This document shows, piece by piece, positions 35,211 through 45,023 of a stretch of DNA of 64,000 nt (the first letter of the stretch is position 1; each line of letters starts with the position of its first letter). Origin of the DNA: CAYUQT01 sp964596165 (GTDB lineage Bacteria > Planctomycetota > Phycisphaerae > UBA1845 > JAFGLZ01); assembly GCA_964596165.1 (NCBI GenBank), contig CAZQTW010000030.1, forward strand, positions 1 through 64,000, in the 5' to 3' direction. A program made the translations under genes and the position numbers. Under the pieces are notes generated by a model. The model had not been told where the DNA came from and ran no database searches. It saw only the letters and a program-made list of their open reading frames with translations.

Positions 35211-36176
35211 CTATCGTGCCGGCGAGCCGGCCGGACCGGAAGTCGGCCACAGTGTGCCTCGTGACTGAGCGAACACCGTATACTGCCGTTCGAGGTGGTC
35301 GGTCGGCGCAATACCGTCGTGGATATAGAGCGCGTAGATCAGCCGGAGTTGCCGACCGGCTTGCACGACGTAGGGAACCGTGAAACTAAATGACGCGCCC
35401 ATCCAGCCGTCATCGCGAACGTGAAACACCGACGGGTGATTCGCATTCGCCGGATGATCCATCAGCGTGATGCCGTTGTCGCGGTTCGGCGCGACGGGAC
35501 CCGAATAATCCACCCAGCGGGCCGGCTTCCAAAAAACGCCCTTTTCGTTGACGCCGCCCTCGCTGTTGCGAAGAGTCCCTCCGCCGTCATGCACGCCCAT
35601 CGTCTTGGCCACACGCACGGCGAACAGCCCGAAGGGCGTCTTGCCGAACGTCACGTCGCCGCCGACCGGTTCGAACAGCAGCTCCACGATCATCAGAAGT
35701 TCGCCGTTCGGCAGACACCGGATGGTCGTCCGCCGTCGCTCGTTGAGAAGGGTCCTCTCGCCCGGACCCACCCAGACGTTCCGCACGTCAAGCGACGCCG
35801 AATCGGGACCGTCCTCCATCTTTTCTATCGCCTGATGACGGATACGCCCGTCGCCGAAATCGGCCCAGAAGTTCACGCCGTTGACGTCATTGTGGGATAC
35901 CCACACGGAGTTGTGATGACTGTGGCCCATGGGATCGTGCGGATGTCCCATTCGGGTCACGACGCGACCGGCCGGTCCGACGACGGGAAACCAAAACGGC
36001 CGGCGGTATTGACGGTTGAAGCAGTAACGGACCGCTTCAACACCGTTGTGCTGGAATGAGACCTGCTCATCCGGAAGGGGCACGGCCTGGACCGTCGGAA
36101 AGACCCCGGATCGTTCCCCGGCAAGCGCCCCTCCGGCGAGGAGTATCGGGATGAGATGGGCACATCGGTTTCTCAT
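35211..36176 (-). CDS. DUF6807 (PmoA-like) secreted protein
   Basis: Product of 321 aa with signal peptide MRNRCAHLIPILLAGGALAG. Family marks are RPFWFPVVGPAGRVVTRMGH, HPHDPMGHSHHNSVWVSHND, WADFGDGRIRHQ and the late MDHPANANHPSVFHVRDDGW. The family is very frequent in planctomycetes and is sometimes labelled methane oxygenase PmoA, which is misleading; its role is unknown, with glycan processing suspected from gene context. The His-rich loop could bind metal. It is the first gene of a two-gene operon with the metallophosphatase. Confidence 0.75.
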   Translation of the reverse strand: MRNRCAHLIPILLAGGALAGERSGVFPTVQAVPLPDEQVSFQHNGVEAVRYCFNRQYRRPFWFPVVGPAGRVVTRMGHPHDPMGHSHHNSVWVSHNDVNGVNFWADFGDGRIRHQAIEKMEDGPDSASLDVRNVWVGPGERTLLNERRRTTIRCLPNGELLMIVELLFEPVGGDVTFGKTPFGLFAVRVAKTMGVHDGGGTLRNSEGGVNEKGVFWKPARWVDYSGPVAPNRDNGITLMDHPANANHPSVFHVRDDGWMGASFSFTVPYVVQAGRQLRLIYALYIHDGIAPTDHLERQYTVFAQSRGTLWPTSGPAGSPAR

Positions 36177-36463
36177 GGAACGTACACACAGATCGTAGTG
36201 CCCCCGCGGAGAGACACAAGGGGTCGTCCTCGGATCGGTGAATCGGTGCGTCTGGGTTGCATCGGACAGAGCGGCGCGGGGCAGCGTGGCGTCGGGCGCC
36301 ACGCCTGCGCAAGGCGATGGCAACCCAGGGATACGTTCGCCATCACCCGCCCGCCTCTCCGCGTCGTCGATCTGACGGCATCACGGGGGTCGGCGGCCCC
36401 TTGCAGCCTGCCGTGAGGCGGGGATAATCACCAGCCCCCACGTCTCGAACGGGAGGAAAGGCC
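36177..36463. other. Intergenic region between divergent operons
   Basis: It separates the DUF6807 operon (minus) from the symporter (plus). GC-rich with short inverted segments such as GGCGTCGGGCGCCACGCC; no convincing promoter or small gene seen. Confidence 0.4.
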
Positions 36464-38062
36464 GTGTCGATGCACGACAGCGCCCTGCTCGCGGAGATGG
36501 CCCAGCGGCTGATCGGGATCGAATGGATGATGGTCGCCGTCTTTTCGCTGGGGGTCATTACCTGGGGTTTCATCATGCGCGCCGAGACGCGGACGCTCGA
36601 TGCCTCCTTCCTCGCCGGGCGCAAGGTGCCGGGGTTCCTGGCGGCGCTGTCCACCGTGGCGACCAACCTCAACGCGAACGACTTCATCGGCGGCGCCGGT
36701 TTCGTCTACGCCGTCGGCGTGGTGGCCACCCACGGAAGCTGGGTCAACAGCCTGGCGCTGATCTTCGTCTCGCTCTTCCTCGTGCAGAAACTTCGGCGGC
36801 TGAAGGTCGTCACGCTCGGCGGCTGGCTCGAACGGCGATACTCGTTCACCGTCGGCTTCCTGTACAGCCTGGCCTGGTCGCTGGTGTGGATGCTGTTCAA
36901 CCTTGGGCTTTACCTTTACGCCGGGGCGTTGGTGCTGAACACGCTGGTGGGCTGGCCCCTGAACGAATCGATTTACCTGCTCTCGTTCATCGCGGCCGCC
37001 GTGACGTTGTTGGGCGGCTTCGGCGCGGTGGTGGCCACCGATGTGCTCCAGATTCTGCTGATGTTCTTCCCGTTCATCTTCGTCGCCTGGGGTTCCCTGG
37101 ACAAGATCGGCGGCATTTCCCAGATCGCCGCCCGTCTGCCCGCGGACAAGGCCCACTTCTGGACCAACGACACGCCGTTCGGCTCGCTGACCGTGATGCT
37201 CCTGGGCATCTTCTTCATGGGCATGAGCTACTGGTCGAGCGAAGCCCAGGTCATTCAGCGGCCACTCGCCTCACGGAGCGAGGAAGACTCCATCATCAGC
37301 TACCTGGGCGCCACCTTCTGGTTCAGCATTCTCGTTCCGCTGCTGGTTTCGCTCCCGGCACTGGCCGCCGTCTGCTACTTCCCCGACCTCAAGAACCCCG
37401 ACCACGCCATGCCCAGCCTGATCCGCATGATCTTGCCCCGCGGCCTGTACGGCGTGATGGTCGTCGGGCTGATGGCCGGCGTCTTCTCCAGCGTGGAGGC
37501 ACAGATCAACTCGTTCTGCGCGATGTTCACCACCGACATCTACCGCCGTGTCCTCGTGCGAGATCGGAGCGAACGGCATTACCTGATCGCCTCGAAACTC
37601 TCAGGGGCGATCTTCACGCTCGCCGCGATCGGCACGGCCATCCTCTTCAAGTTCGCCGAAAACGGGATGATGTTGTTTGCGATCTCCGTCCTCGCGACAA
37701 TCATGCCACCGTTCGCCGCGGTCACGATCCTGGGCGCGCTCGCGCACCGGGTCAACAAGCACGGGGCGCTGGTGGGCCTGATCGCCGGGGTGGTCGTAGC
37801 CATCGCCCTGGTCGTCGCCGACAAGCAGGGGCATCTGAAGTCGATCGCGAAGGACACGCTGTACTTCAGGACCATGGTCACATTCCTGACGAGTGCGATA
37901 CTGACGTGGCTGGTCAGCCTGCCGACCGGCGCGCCGCGGGGCGACGCCGAGGGGCGGGCGATCGACCTGTCGATGCATTGGAGCCCGCGGATCATTCGCA
38001 TGACGCTGGTGCTTCTGGCGGGCCTTGTCGGCATGGCCGCCTTCTGGACGTACTTCTTCTGA
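36464..38062 (+). CDS. Sodium:solute symporter (SSS family)
   Basis: The start is GTG at 36464, 7-8 nt after GGGAGG; the ATG two codons later is too far from it. The product is 532 aa with 13-14 membrane helices. SSS signatures are FLAGRKVPGFLAALSTVATN near the N-terminus, GGFGAVVATDVLQ, MSYWSSEAQVIQRPLASRSE and VVGLMAGVFSSVEAQINSF. It would import a sugar, organic acid or similar solute with Na+. The substrate is not predictable. A small membrane protein gene follows. Confidence 0.85.
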   Translation: MSMHDSALLAEMAQRLIGIEWMMVAVFSLGVITWGFIMRAETRTLDASFLAGRKVPGFLAALSTVATNLNANDFIGGAGFVYAVGVVATHGSWVNSLALIFVSLFLVQKLRRLKVVTLGGWLERRYSFTVGFLYSLAWSLVWMLFNLGLYLYAGALVLNTLVGWPLNESIYLLSFIAAAVTLLGGFGAVVATDVLQILLMFFPFIFVAWGSLDKIGGISQIAARLPADKAHFWTNDTPFGSLTVMLLGIFFMGMSYWSSEAQVIQRPLASRSEEDSIISYLGATFWFSILVPLLVSLPALAAVCYFPDLKNPDHAMPSLIRMILPRGLYGVMVVGLMAGVFSSVEAQINSFCAMFTTDIYRRVLVRDRSERHYLIASKLSGAIFTLAAIGTAILFKFAENGMMLFAISVLATIMPPFAAVTILGALAHRVNKHGALVGLIAGVVVAIALVVADKQGHLKSIAKDTLYFRTMVTFLTSAILTWLVSLPTGAPRGDAEGRAIDLSMHWSPRIIRMTLVLLAGLVGMAAFWTYFF

Positions 38063-38151
38063 GTCGGAGCGCCGCCGCCCCGGTTGGCCGGATCGAAGGC
38101 GGTCGGGTTCGGATGCCGAGCATTCTTCGGTGGATCGGCGAGGACAACGAC

Positions 38152-38391
38152 ATGACCGAGAAACATACGGAGCCGGGGCTTCCGATCGCCATTCCCAACG
38201 GTGTCATTCTGATGCTCATCGGGGTGCTGGTCTTGCTGACGCCGCTGGTCGAACCCATCGCGCGAGCCCAACTGCCCATGGATCTCGTCGCCGGGTTCAT
38301 GCTGGTCGTCGGTGGGGCGGTCAGCATCGGCTGGGGCGTGCGCCGTCGTCGGAGAATCACGGCAAATCCGGAGAGACGTCAGGAAACGTAA
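38152..38391 (+). CDS. Small membrane protein downstream of the symporter
   Basis: Product of 79 aa from ATG at 38152 with GAGGA 7 nt upstream; an ATG at 38113 in the same frame is less well placed. Two hydrophobic helices (GVILMLIGVLVLLTPLV and LVAGFMLVVGGAVSIGWGV) end in a basic RRRRR stretch. The gene lies 89 bp after the symporter on the same strand, so it may be an accessory subunit; no family is recognised. Confidence 0.55.
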   Translation: MTEKHTEPGLPIAIPNGVILMLIGVLVLLTPLVEPIARAQLPMDLVAGFMLVVGGAVSIGWGVRRRRRITANPERRQET

Positions 38392-38696
38392 TTCGGTCGG
38401 AGAGGAGCGGCACGAGGCCGGCAAGGGCGCCGGACGGATGGAACCAGTCTCGCCGCCGAAGGTCGTCACGACTTCGCCCACAAGCCCTGCCGCGCCGAGC
38501 CCCCTTTGGACGCGCTGCGAAAGACGCCGCAAGGTTGATCGCCGACCGCCGAGTCGACCGTCCCCGTGCCCCTGCCGTCTTGATGTGGGACGGCGCCGTG
38601 ATCCGCGCTGGGGGCGACGGGCCGTCCGCGGTATACTCGCGTCGGCCGTCCGTTCCAAACCGAATGAGGATTGCTCGTGCCAAGGGAGTGCATGCG

Positions 38697-39404
38697 ATGA
38701 TCCGAGCGATCGCGGCAGTTCTTCTGTGCGGCGTGGCGGGTTGCGCCACACCAGCCTGTCCGAAGGTTTACGAGGTACGGTACGTTCCCAAGCCCGACGT
38801 GGCGATTGACGGCTCGCTGAAGGAACCCGCCTGGCGAAGCGCGGCCGTTCTGAAGGACCTCTCGTTTCCCTGGGAGAGGCGGCCGGCGCCAAAGACGGAG
38901 TTTCGCGCGATTCGCGACGACGACACCTTCTACTTCTCATTTGCCGTCGTCGATTCGGACATCGTCGTGGCCGAGACGTTCGACGGCGAGTCCGTCGTTG
39001 ACGGCGAAGACCGGGTCGAGATCTTCATGACCTGCGACCCCGAGTTAAAGAAGTACTATTGCCTGGAGATCGACCCCCGTGGGCGCGTGCACGACTACGC
39101 GGCCGTCTACTACCGCACGTTCGACGGCTCGTGGAACTGCCCCGGGCTGCGCACCGCCGGTACGATCAACGAGAAGGGGTATGTCGTCGAGGGATCCGTG
39201 CCGCTGCAAAGGCTTCAATCGCTTGGCCTGTGGTCGGGCGAGCCGGGTGCAACGATTCGGGCGGGGGTATTCCGTGCGGAGTTCGATCACGGTCCCGGCG
39301 CTGCCCCGGTCGAGCATTGGATCAGTTGGGTCGATCCGGGCACGAAAGAGCCCGACTTCCACGTGCCGAGCGCGTTCGGCCTCTTCAGACTCGTCGGACG
39401 TTGA
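38697..39404 (+). CDS. CBM9-like carbohydrate-binding lipoprotein
   Basis: ATG at 38697 follows GGGAG by about 9 nt and begins a lipoprotein signal (LLCGVAGC, Cys16). The product is 235 aa. The mature part matches the CBM9/DOMON-like fold: DVAIDGSLKEPAWRSA, RDDDTFYFSFAVVDSDIVV, GEDRVEIFMTC, YYCLEIDPRGRVHDYAA and a closing WISWVDPGTKEPDFH. Such domains bind sugar ends or haem. No enzyme domain is attached, so it may capture glycans at the cell surface. Confidence 0.7.
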   Translation: MIRAIAAVLLCGVAGCATPACPKVYEVRYVPKPDVAIDGSLKEPAWRSAAVLKDLSFPWERRPAPKTEFRAIRDDDTFYFSFAVVDSDIVVAETFDGESVVDGEDRVEIFMTCDPELKKYYCLEIDPRGRVHDYAAVYYRTFDGSWNCPGLRTAGTINEKGYVVEGSVPLQRLQSLGLWSGEPGATIRAGVFRAEFDHGPGAAPVEHWISWVDPGTKEPDFHVPSAFGLFRLVGR

Positions 39405-39456
39405 CTTCTTCGATATGACTACACTGCCCGGCAAAGGTACCATCCGCCGGATTCGA

Positions 39457-39473
39457 GGCGGGTAGAACCCGCC
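39457..39473. terminator. Hairpin between convergent genes
   Basis: GGCGGGT (39457-39463) and ACCCGCC (39467-39473) pair perfectly around AGA, midway between the converging CBM9-like and PEP-CTERM genes. No U-tract on either strand. Confidence 0.45.
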
Positions 39474-39527
39474 CCAGACTCAAGCCCCTCCCGTTGACGA
39501 CGTGTGCGCCTGCACGACCGGGGTTGC

Positions 39528-40229
39528 TTACCGCACCGTGCGGATTCGGCGTAGCGCAAGCAGACCGCCGGCCAGGACCGATGCCAGCGACAACGGCTCC
39601 GGTACCGGCACGGACGAAATCGTGTCGGGAACCAGGATCTTGCTGAGCGTCGCGCCCGCCGCATCCACCGGCACGCCGGTGGTGTCGTAGAGATTGGCGA
39701 CCGCCACACCCAAATCATCGTTGTAGGCAAACGACTTGTTGCCGCCCTTGGAGTAGAAATCCCCCCACATGGGCCTGCGGGTCGAGTCAAACGCGACGTG
39801 TGCCTGGTCGTCGTCGAGATTCAGCTTGATTCCGAAGATCGACTCGCCCGTGGGAAACCCGGGGTTACTGGGCTGAGCCCCATACGTTCGTATCTCGTAG
39901 TCCGCGATATCGCCCTCGAAGTTGAAGAGGTCGGAGGCGAGAATATTCTCGGACAACTGTAAGATCACGTGGCTGACGCCGGGGGTCAACGAGCCGCCGT
40001 TCCGGTTGCTCACGGTGTACTCATAGTGCCAGGTTCCGTCGCCATTCTGCGACACATCCCAGTCGATGCGAAATCCCGTGTTGATCCACTTGTCGCCGAC
40101 GATGATTTCGTCCGGCTGCGCCGTCGTCAGATAGCCGATCAGCGCGCCCGAGGCCGCGTGCGGTTGCGCCACGGATATGACCGACAGGACAGCCATGCAG
40201 AACGCAGATAGTGATTGCGAGATACGCAT
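39528..40229 (-). CDS. PEP-CTERM exported protein
   Basis: Product of 233 aa with signal MRISQSLSAFCMAVLSVISV and a strong AGGGGGGG ribosome site. The C-terminus VPVPEPLSLASVLAGG, then LLALRRIRTVR, is a full PEP-CTERM signal: PEP motif, helix, basic tail. In such systems exosortase cleaves near the PEP motif during export into an extracellular matrix. The body is beta-rich with no known enzyme domain (WDVSQNGDGTWHYEYTVSNR). No exosortase gene lies in this window. Confidence 0.8.
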   Translation of the reverse strand: MRISQSLSAFCMAVLSVISVAQPHAASGALIGYLTTAQPDEIIVGDKWINTGFRIDWDVSQNGDGTWHYEYTVSNRNGGSLTPGVSHVILQLSENILASDLFNFEGDIADYEIRTYGAQPSNPGFPTGESIFGIKLNLDDDQAHVAFDSTRRPMWGDFYSKGGNKSFAYNDDLGVAVANLYDTTGVPVDAAGATLSKILVPDTISSVPVPEPLSLASVLAGGLLALRRIRTVR

Positions 40230-40366
40230 AAACCCCCCCTACACATCTCAGCTTCAGGATGGCACACGCGACGGGATGACATCCAGCGACCCCCGCTGAA
40301 TCCGTTCCCCATCGGCGGGCAATCCCCTAGTAGATGAAACTCTAGGATGCGAGCTTCCCACAGGTC
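40230..40366. other. Promoter-side region of the PEP-CTERM gene
   Basis: No gene is seen between 40230 and 40573. The left part must carry the promoter of the minus-strand PEP-CTERM gene, but only the G-rich ribosome site is obvious; the right part holds a terminator for the next gene. Confidence 0.4.
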
Positions 40367-40389
40367 AAAAAAAAACGCGAGAAATCGCG
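40367..40389 (-). terminator. Rho-independent terminator of the phosphatase gene
   Basis: On the minus strand CGCGA-TTTC-TCGCG is followed by nine Ts. It lies about 185 bp after the stop of the RsbU-like gene. This is the most classical intrinsic terminator in the window. Confidence 0.75.
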
Positions 40390-40573
40390 GCGCCGTCCGA
40401 TAACAACGCCGCCTGGTGAGCGACTCGCGCCGCTCGCCGCACGATTGACGGTTATCGGCGGTGCGGACTCTCGGGAAGCTCGACGCGAATGACGGATCGA
40501 CCGCTGTGTTTCGTGTGCCGCCACCGAGGCACTGGTGGGGCGGGGCACGCCTCGTCCGACAGGGGGTGACGAA

Positions 40574-41779
40574 TCATTCCTCGACGCACAAGGCAACGAC
40601 GGTCACGTCGTCGCGTGGCCAATGCCGATGGGCCGCTTCGTCCAACCGATTGTTGATTTCGTCCAGGTCGGCCTCGATCGACCGGGTCCCGAGTCGGCGA
40701 AACCACTCCGACTGGGTGAGGTGATCGAGCCAGGGCTTTCGTTCGCCCATGAGCAATAGGGCTTCCAGACCGTCGGTGAAGAACAGGACCGCATCGCCCG
40801 GCCGAAGCGATTCCGTCCGTACTTCGAAGTGGGCGGTGTCGAAGGCCCCCACCAGGTCTCCCGACGTTCGCAGTTGCCGAGCCGGCTCACCGGGTCGAAC
40901 CGCAATCGGGTAGGGCAGCCCGCCGCGGGCCCACGTCAGGGTGCGACGTTCCTGGTCGTAGATGGCAAAGGATGCCGTGACGAATTGGCACTGCTGCAAG
41001 TCCGCTTCGATCACCTCGCGATTCAGCCGATGAAGCAGTTCGTCCGGTTGCATGATGCGATAGGTGCTGCCCACGATCTCCTTCGCCCGGAAGACGTGTT
41101 TCACGAAAAGCGTCAACAAGGCGGCCGGGACGCCGTGTCCGGCGACGTCGATGAGTTGCACCCCGATGTGCGTCTCGTCCAAACGTACGATATCGTAGAT
41201 GTCGCCGCTCACGTAGTCGGCCGGCCGGTAGAGCGTGGCAAACCGTACCCCTGCGCATCGGGGAACCGACTGAGGCAGGAAATCCCGCTGAACCTGGCCG
41301 GCCAGGCGGAGCTGCTCGTCCCGATGGTTCGCCCGGTCCGTGAGCCACTGCTCCTGCTGCACGTGATCGTCCATCTGCTTGCGAATGTGTCGCAGCGGGT
41401 CGCAGTACATCCACATGGTGTGCAGGCGAGCGGTGAGTTCCTCCTCGCTGGGGTTCACCGCGAATGTGACCGGCAGTGCCGGCGGACGCGCCAGGGATGC
41501 CAGGCCGTTGAGCGGGGCGTCCGTCATGATCAGCGTGCCGCAGGGCTTGTCGGCCAGCTTGGTGAGGACGCCTTCGATTTCCGATTGGACCGAGCGCTGG
41601 TCGTGCGGCACGACCATGACCACCAGATCGGGCGGGGTGCGCGGCTCGAACGGCTGGGGTTGCCTAAATCGACTTGCGGTGACCCTGGCACCGGTCCGGT
41701 CCAGGGCTCGGCCGAGCGCCGGCGGCATGCGCCCGTCGCTCAGGATGACCTGGACATGCGGTGATGTCAGGTGTTTCAT
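40574..41779 (-). CDS. RsbU/SpoIIE-type PP2C phosphatase with receiver-like N-domain
   Basis: Product of 401 aa. Residues about 8-120 look like a response-regulator-type domain (VQVILSDGRMPPALGRALDR, LVVMVVPHD, GTLIMTDAPLNG), but the expected phospho-Asp is not clear. A coiled-coil linker with QVQRDFLPQ precedes the PP2C domain: YVSGDIYDIV, LIDVAGHGVPAAL, LFFTDGLEAL and RDDVTVVALC carry the metal-binding Asp residues. Such enzymes dephosphorylate anti-sigma antagonists in partner-switching pathways. No partner gene lies alongside. Confidence 0.85.
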   Translation of the reverse strand: MKHLTSPHVQVILSDGRMPPALGRALDRTGARVTASRFRQPQPFEPRTPPDLVVMVVPHDQRSVQSEIEGVLTKLADKPCGTLIMTDAPLNGLASLARPPALPVTFAVNPSEEELTARLHTMWMYCDPLRHIRKQMDDHVQQEQWLTDRANHRDEQLRLAGQVQRDFLPQSVPRCAGVRFATLYRPADYVSGDIYDIVRLDETHIGVQLIDVAGHGVPAALLTLFVKHVFRAKEIVGSTYRIMQPDELLHRLNREVIEADLQQCQFVTASFAIYDQERRTLTWARGGLPYPIAVRPGEPARQLRTSGDLVGAFDTAHFEVRTESLRPGDAVLFFTDGLEALLLMGERKPWLDHLTQSEWFRRLGTRSIEADLDEINNRLDEAAHRHWPRDDVTVVALCVEE

Positions 41780-42003
41780 CGTCCTGCCCCACGATGTGGC
41801 ATCGTCCTAAGCCCGCCCCCGGCCATCGGTTAGCTCGACCACTCACCGAGCATACTTTAGCTTGAATGGCGCGTGTTCGGGGGAAAATGACAGTTCGTGA
41901 ATTCTTTGTTAATCTCTTGTGGAATCGAAGACGGCGTTGAAGGCCCGCGGGCTCGCGCGCGTCGTCGTTGGGAGACGAGGGTTCCGATAAGTCCGGGTGC
42001 ATC

Positions 42004-43188
42004 ATGAGCTCGATGGTTTCGATTGACGGAGACGTCCGTGACACGATGACCGCCCTGCGGCGCGACATCCACGCGCATCCCGAACCGGGCTTCGATGTTC
42101 CCCGGACCGCCGAGTGCGTCCTTCGGCACATCGCCAAGCTGCCGGGGATGACCGTACGGACCGGCGTGGCCAAGCACGGCATCGTGGCCACGCTGAATGC
42201 CGACAAGCCCGGTCGGTGTGTCGCGCTTCGCGCGGACATGGATTGCCTTCCGCTCACCGAGGTCAACGATCTGCCGTATGTTTCGACGAAGCCGGGGCTC
42301 ATGCACGCCTGCGGGCATGACGGGAATACGGCCTGCCTGGTCGGCGCGGCGATCCTGCTTTCGCGAATCGCCGATCACCTGCCCGGCAAGGTCAAGTTCA
42401 TCTTTCAACCCGCCGAGGAGGGTGGCGGCGGCGGGCAGGTCATGGTGCGGGAGGGCGCGCTCGAGGATCCCCCTGTCGATGCGGCGTTCGCGCTGCACGG
42501 ATGGCCTTCGCTTTGCGTCGGGCAGATCGGCGTTCGATATGGTCCCGTCCTGGCGGCCACCGACACCCTGAATCTGACCATCCGAGGCCGGGGTGCTCAC
42601 GGTGCCCATCCGGACCTTGGAATCGATCCGATCGTGGTGGCCGCTCAGACCGTGCTGGCCTTGCAGACCATCTCGTCGCGATTCACCAGCCCGACGGACC
42701 CGGTCATCGTAACGGTGGCCCAGATCCACGCCGGAACGACTCACAACATCATTCCCGATGAGGCCCGACTGCAGGGGACCATCCGGTCGCTGACGCCGGC
42801 GGTTCGCCGGCGGACCCGGGATCTCGTCCGTCAGATCGTCACGCAAACCGCCGCGGCCTTCGGGGCGAAGGCGGACGTGGAGCTCGAGGAGGGCTATCCG
42901 TCCCTCATCAACCACCCGGAAGCGGCGGACCTTGTCGCACGCGTGGGGCGCGAGGTCGTGGGTCAGGCCGACGTGATCACCGATGAACCGCCGAGCATGG
43001 GCGGCGAGGATTTCGCCTACTACGCCGAGAAGGTTCCCGCCGCGTTCTTCCGGCTCGGGACGCGACCGCGAGACGTGCCATCGGCGCCCGGCCTGCATAC
43101 GCCGCAGTTTGACTTCAACGACGATGCGCTGCCGGTCGGCGCAGCCATGTTCTGCGGCATCGCCCGGCGTTTTCTCGAAGGGAAATAG
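42004..43188 (+). CDS. M20-family amidohydrolase
   Basis: Product of 394 aa from ATG at 42004; other starts nearby (TTG 41968, ATG 42013) are possible, and no ribosome site decides. Metal and catalytic motifs are complete: HPEPGFD, LRADMDCLPL, HACGHDGNTACLVGA, FQPAEEGG and SMGGEDFAYY. The family (hippurate hydrolase, IAA-amino acid hydrolase, N-acetyldiaminopimelate deacetylase) removes acyl groups from amino acids. No signal peptide, so cytoplasmic. The exact substrate is unclear. Confidence 0.85.
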   Translation: MSSMVSIDGDVRDTMTALRRDIHAHPEPGFDVPRTAECVLRHIAKLPGMTVRTGVAKHGIVATLNADKPGRCVALRADMDCLPLTEVNDLPYVSTKPGLMHACGHDGNTACLVGAAILLSRIADHLPGKVKFIFQPAEEGGGGGQVMVREGALEDPPVDAAFALHGWPSLCVGQIGVRYGPVLAATDTLNLTIRGRGAHGAHPDLGIDPIVVAAQTVLALQTISSRFTSPTDPVIVTVAQIHAGTTHNIIPDEARLQGTIRSLTPAVRRRTRDLVRQIVTQTAAAFGAKADVELEEGYPSLINHPEAADLVARVGREVVGQADVITDEPPSMGGEDFAYYAEKVPAAFFRLGTRPRDVPSAPGLHTPQFDFNDDALPVGAAMFCGIARRFLEGK

Positions 43189-43259
43189 GCCGCGCGCGGG
43201 TCCGGGCCCGCCGAATCGTCCGGAGGGCGACACCCCGGCGTCCGGAGGCAGTTGTCAGA

Positions 43260-45023
43260 GTGAACGACGCACCGGTCGAATCCAGCACGATGCCGATCGA
43301 CGCTCCGGCCCCCGTTCCGCGAGCAGGCCGCCGGCGGAAGCGGATGGTCGTCTTCAGCCTGATCGCCGTCTTGCTTGGCGGACTCCACGCCTGGCTTCAG
43401 CGATTCACGATGAACGTCGACGGGATCTGCTACCTCGACATGGGCGACGCCTGGTGGCGCGGCGATTGGGGCATGATCGCCAATGCGTACTGGAGCCCGC
43501 TCTATCCGTGCTTCCTCGGCCTCGTCGTGCGGATCCTGAAGCCGTCGCCGTTCTGGGAATTCCCGCTCGCTCATCTGGTCAACTTCCTGGTGTTTGTCTT
43601 CGCCTTGGGAAGCTTCGGTTTCATGGTGAGCGAGCTTCTGCGTTTCAACCGCGATCGACAGCTCACCCTTTCGACGGAACGCCTTGTCCCTCTGCCGGAG
43701 GGGTTGTGGCTGACCTGCGCCTACCTGCTGTTCTTTTGGTCGTCCCTTCGCATGATGCTGACCACCCCCGACATGACCGTCGCCGCGTTCATCTATCTCA
43801 TCTGTGGGATTCTCCTTCGAATTCGGAACGGCGCTTTCGGCCGGAGGACGTTCGTCGTCCTGGGCATCGTCCTCGGCCTCGGGTATCTGGCGAAGGCCCC
43901 CCTGTTTCCGATGGCCTTCGTGTTCCTGGCATGCGCCGTCACGACGGCGGCGGGACGGCGACGGTCGTTGTCTCACGTCGGCCTGTCGCTGGGGGTGTTT
44001 CTCCTGGTGGCAGGCCCCTGGATTGGGCTGTTGTCAAAGACCCAGGGCCGACTGACGTTCGGCGACAGCGGAAGGTTGAACCACGCGTGGACGGTCAACG
44101 GCCTCAGGAAATACGTTCACTGGCAAGGCGGTCCGCCGGGTTGCGGCATGCCCAAGCACCCGACGCGACAAGTGCTTGACTCCCCCGCAGTTTACGAGTT
44201 CGCCGCACCGATCGGTGGCACCTATCCGCCCTGGTACGATCCCAGCTACTGGCACGACGGCGTTCGAAATCACTTCGAGCCGGCCGGTCAGATCGCGGCG
44301 ATCAGGCGGACCGCCGAGGCGTACTTTCGCATCTTCTACCACTGGCAAGGAGGGGTAATCGTGGCCGTCGTCGGCCTGTACCTGCTGGGCTCCCGAGGCA
44401 CCATCCGTTGGCGGCATCTGGCCGGGTACGCCTTCCTCCTCGTGCCGGTCGTGATCGGCCTGCTCATGTACGTGCCGCTCCACGTCAGCTTTCGGTATGT
44501 CGGTTCGATGATCGTCGTGCTGTGGCTTGTGCTCTTGTCGGGCGTTGTGTTGCCCGATTCTCCGTGGATGCGGAAGGCCGCCCTCTGTCTGACGTCCGCG
44601 GCCATGGCGAACCTTGGCCTCCTGATCGTCTACTGGTGCGTCACGCCGACGGGCGACGGCGCGGGCGACTACACGGGCTTGAGGGACTATGGGCGACCGC
44701 ATACGCAATGGCATATCGCCGACCGCCTGAATCGCATGGGGATCGGGCCGGGGACCCAGATCGCCTTTATCGGCGAACCCCTGTTCGCCTACTGGGCGAG
44801 GTTGGCCCGTGTCCGAATCGTCGCCGATGTGCCCGCTCGCTTCGGAGACGCGGCGCTCTTCCGCACGACCTATCCTTTCGTCAAGGACAAGGTCTTCGCG
44901 GCCCTCGAGAACACCCCCGCCCAGTTCGTCGTCGTTGAAAGACCGCCGCCGTCCGTGGCGGCCGCCGGCTGGCGGCGGATCGGCGACAGCGAGCTGTACG
45001 TCCGGCCGCTGGGAGACCGATAG
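43260..45023 (+). CDS. GT-C (ArnT/PMT-like) membrane glycosyltransferase
   Basis: The start is GTG at 43260 after GGAGG with somewhat long spacing; the product is 587 aa with about 10-12 membrane helices after a short basic N-terminus. The first outer loop has FTMNVDGICYLDMGDAWWRG, with the Asp residues typical of GT-C catalysis, and ANAYWSPLYPCFLG, as in lipid-A or protein mannosyltransferases. The soluble C-terminus (about 480-587) has Rossmann-like pieces (GTQIAFIGEPLFAYWARLAR). A polyprenyl-phosphate sugar is the likely donor; the acceptor is unknown. Confidence 0.7.
   Translation: MNDAPVESSTMPIDAPAPVPRAGRRRKRMVVFSLIAVLLGGLHAWLQRFTMNVDGICYLDMGDAWWRGDWGMIANAYWSPLYPCFLGLVVRILKPSPFWEFPLAHLVNFLVFVFALGSFGFMVSELLRFNRDRQLTLSTERLVPLPEGLWLTCAYLLFFWSSLRMMLTTPDMTVAAFIYLICGILLRIRNGAFGRRTFVVLGIVLGLGYLAKAPLFPMAFVFLACAVTTAAGRRRSLSHVGLSLGVFLLVAGPWIGLLSKTQGRLTFGDSGRLNHAWTVNGLRKYVHWQGGPPGCGMPKHPTRQVLDSPAVYEFAAPIGGTYPPWYDPSYWHDGVRNHFEPAGQIAAIRRTAEAYFRIFYHWQGGVIVAVVGLYLLGSRGTIRWRHLAGYAFLLVPVVIGLLMYVPLHVSFRYVGSMIVVLWLVLLSGVVLPDSPWMRKAALCLTSAAMANLGLLIVYWCVTPTGDGAGDYTGLRDYGRPHTQWHIADRLNRMGIGPGTQIAFIGEPLFAYWARLARVRIVADVPARFGDAALFRTTYPFVKDKVFAALENTPAQFVVVERPPPSVAAAGWRRIGDSELYVRPLGDR

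Noticed and set aside
36523..38151. A 622-codon frame in another phase of the symporter
   Set aside because: Only its last 79 codons (38152-38391), beyond the symporter stop, look like protein and have a ribosome site; the rest is a phase shadow.
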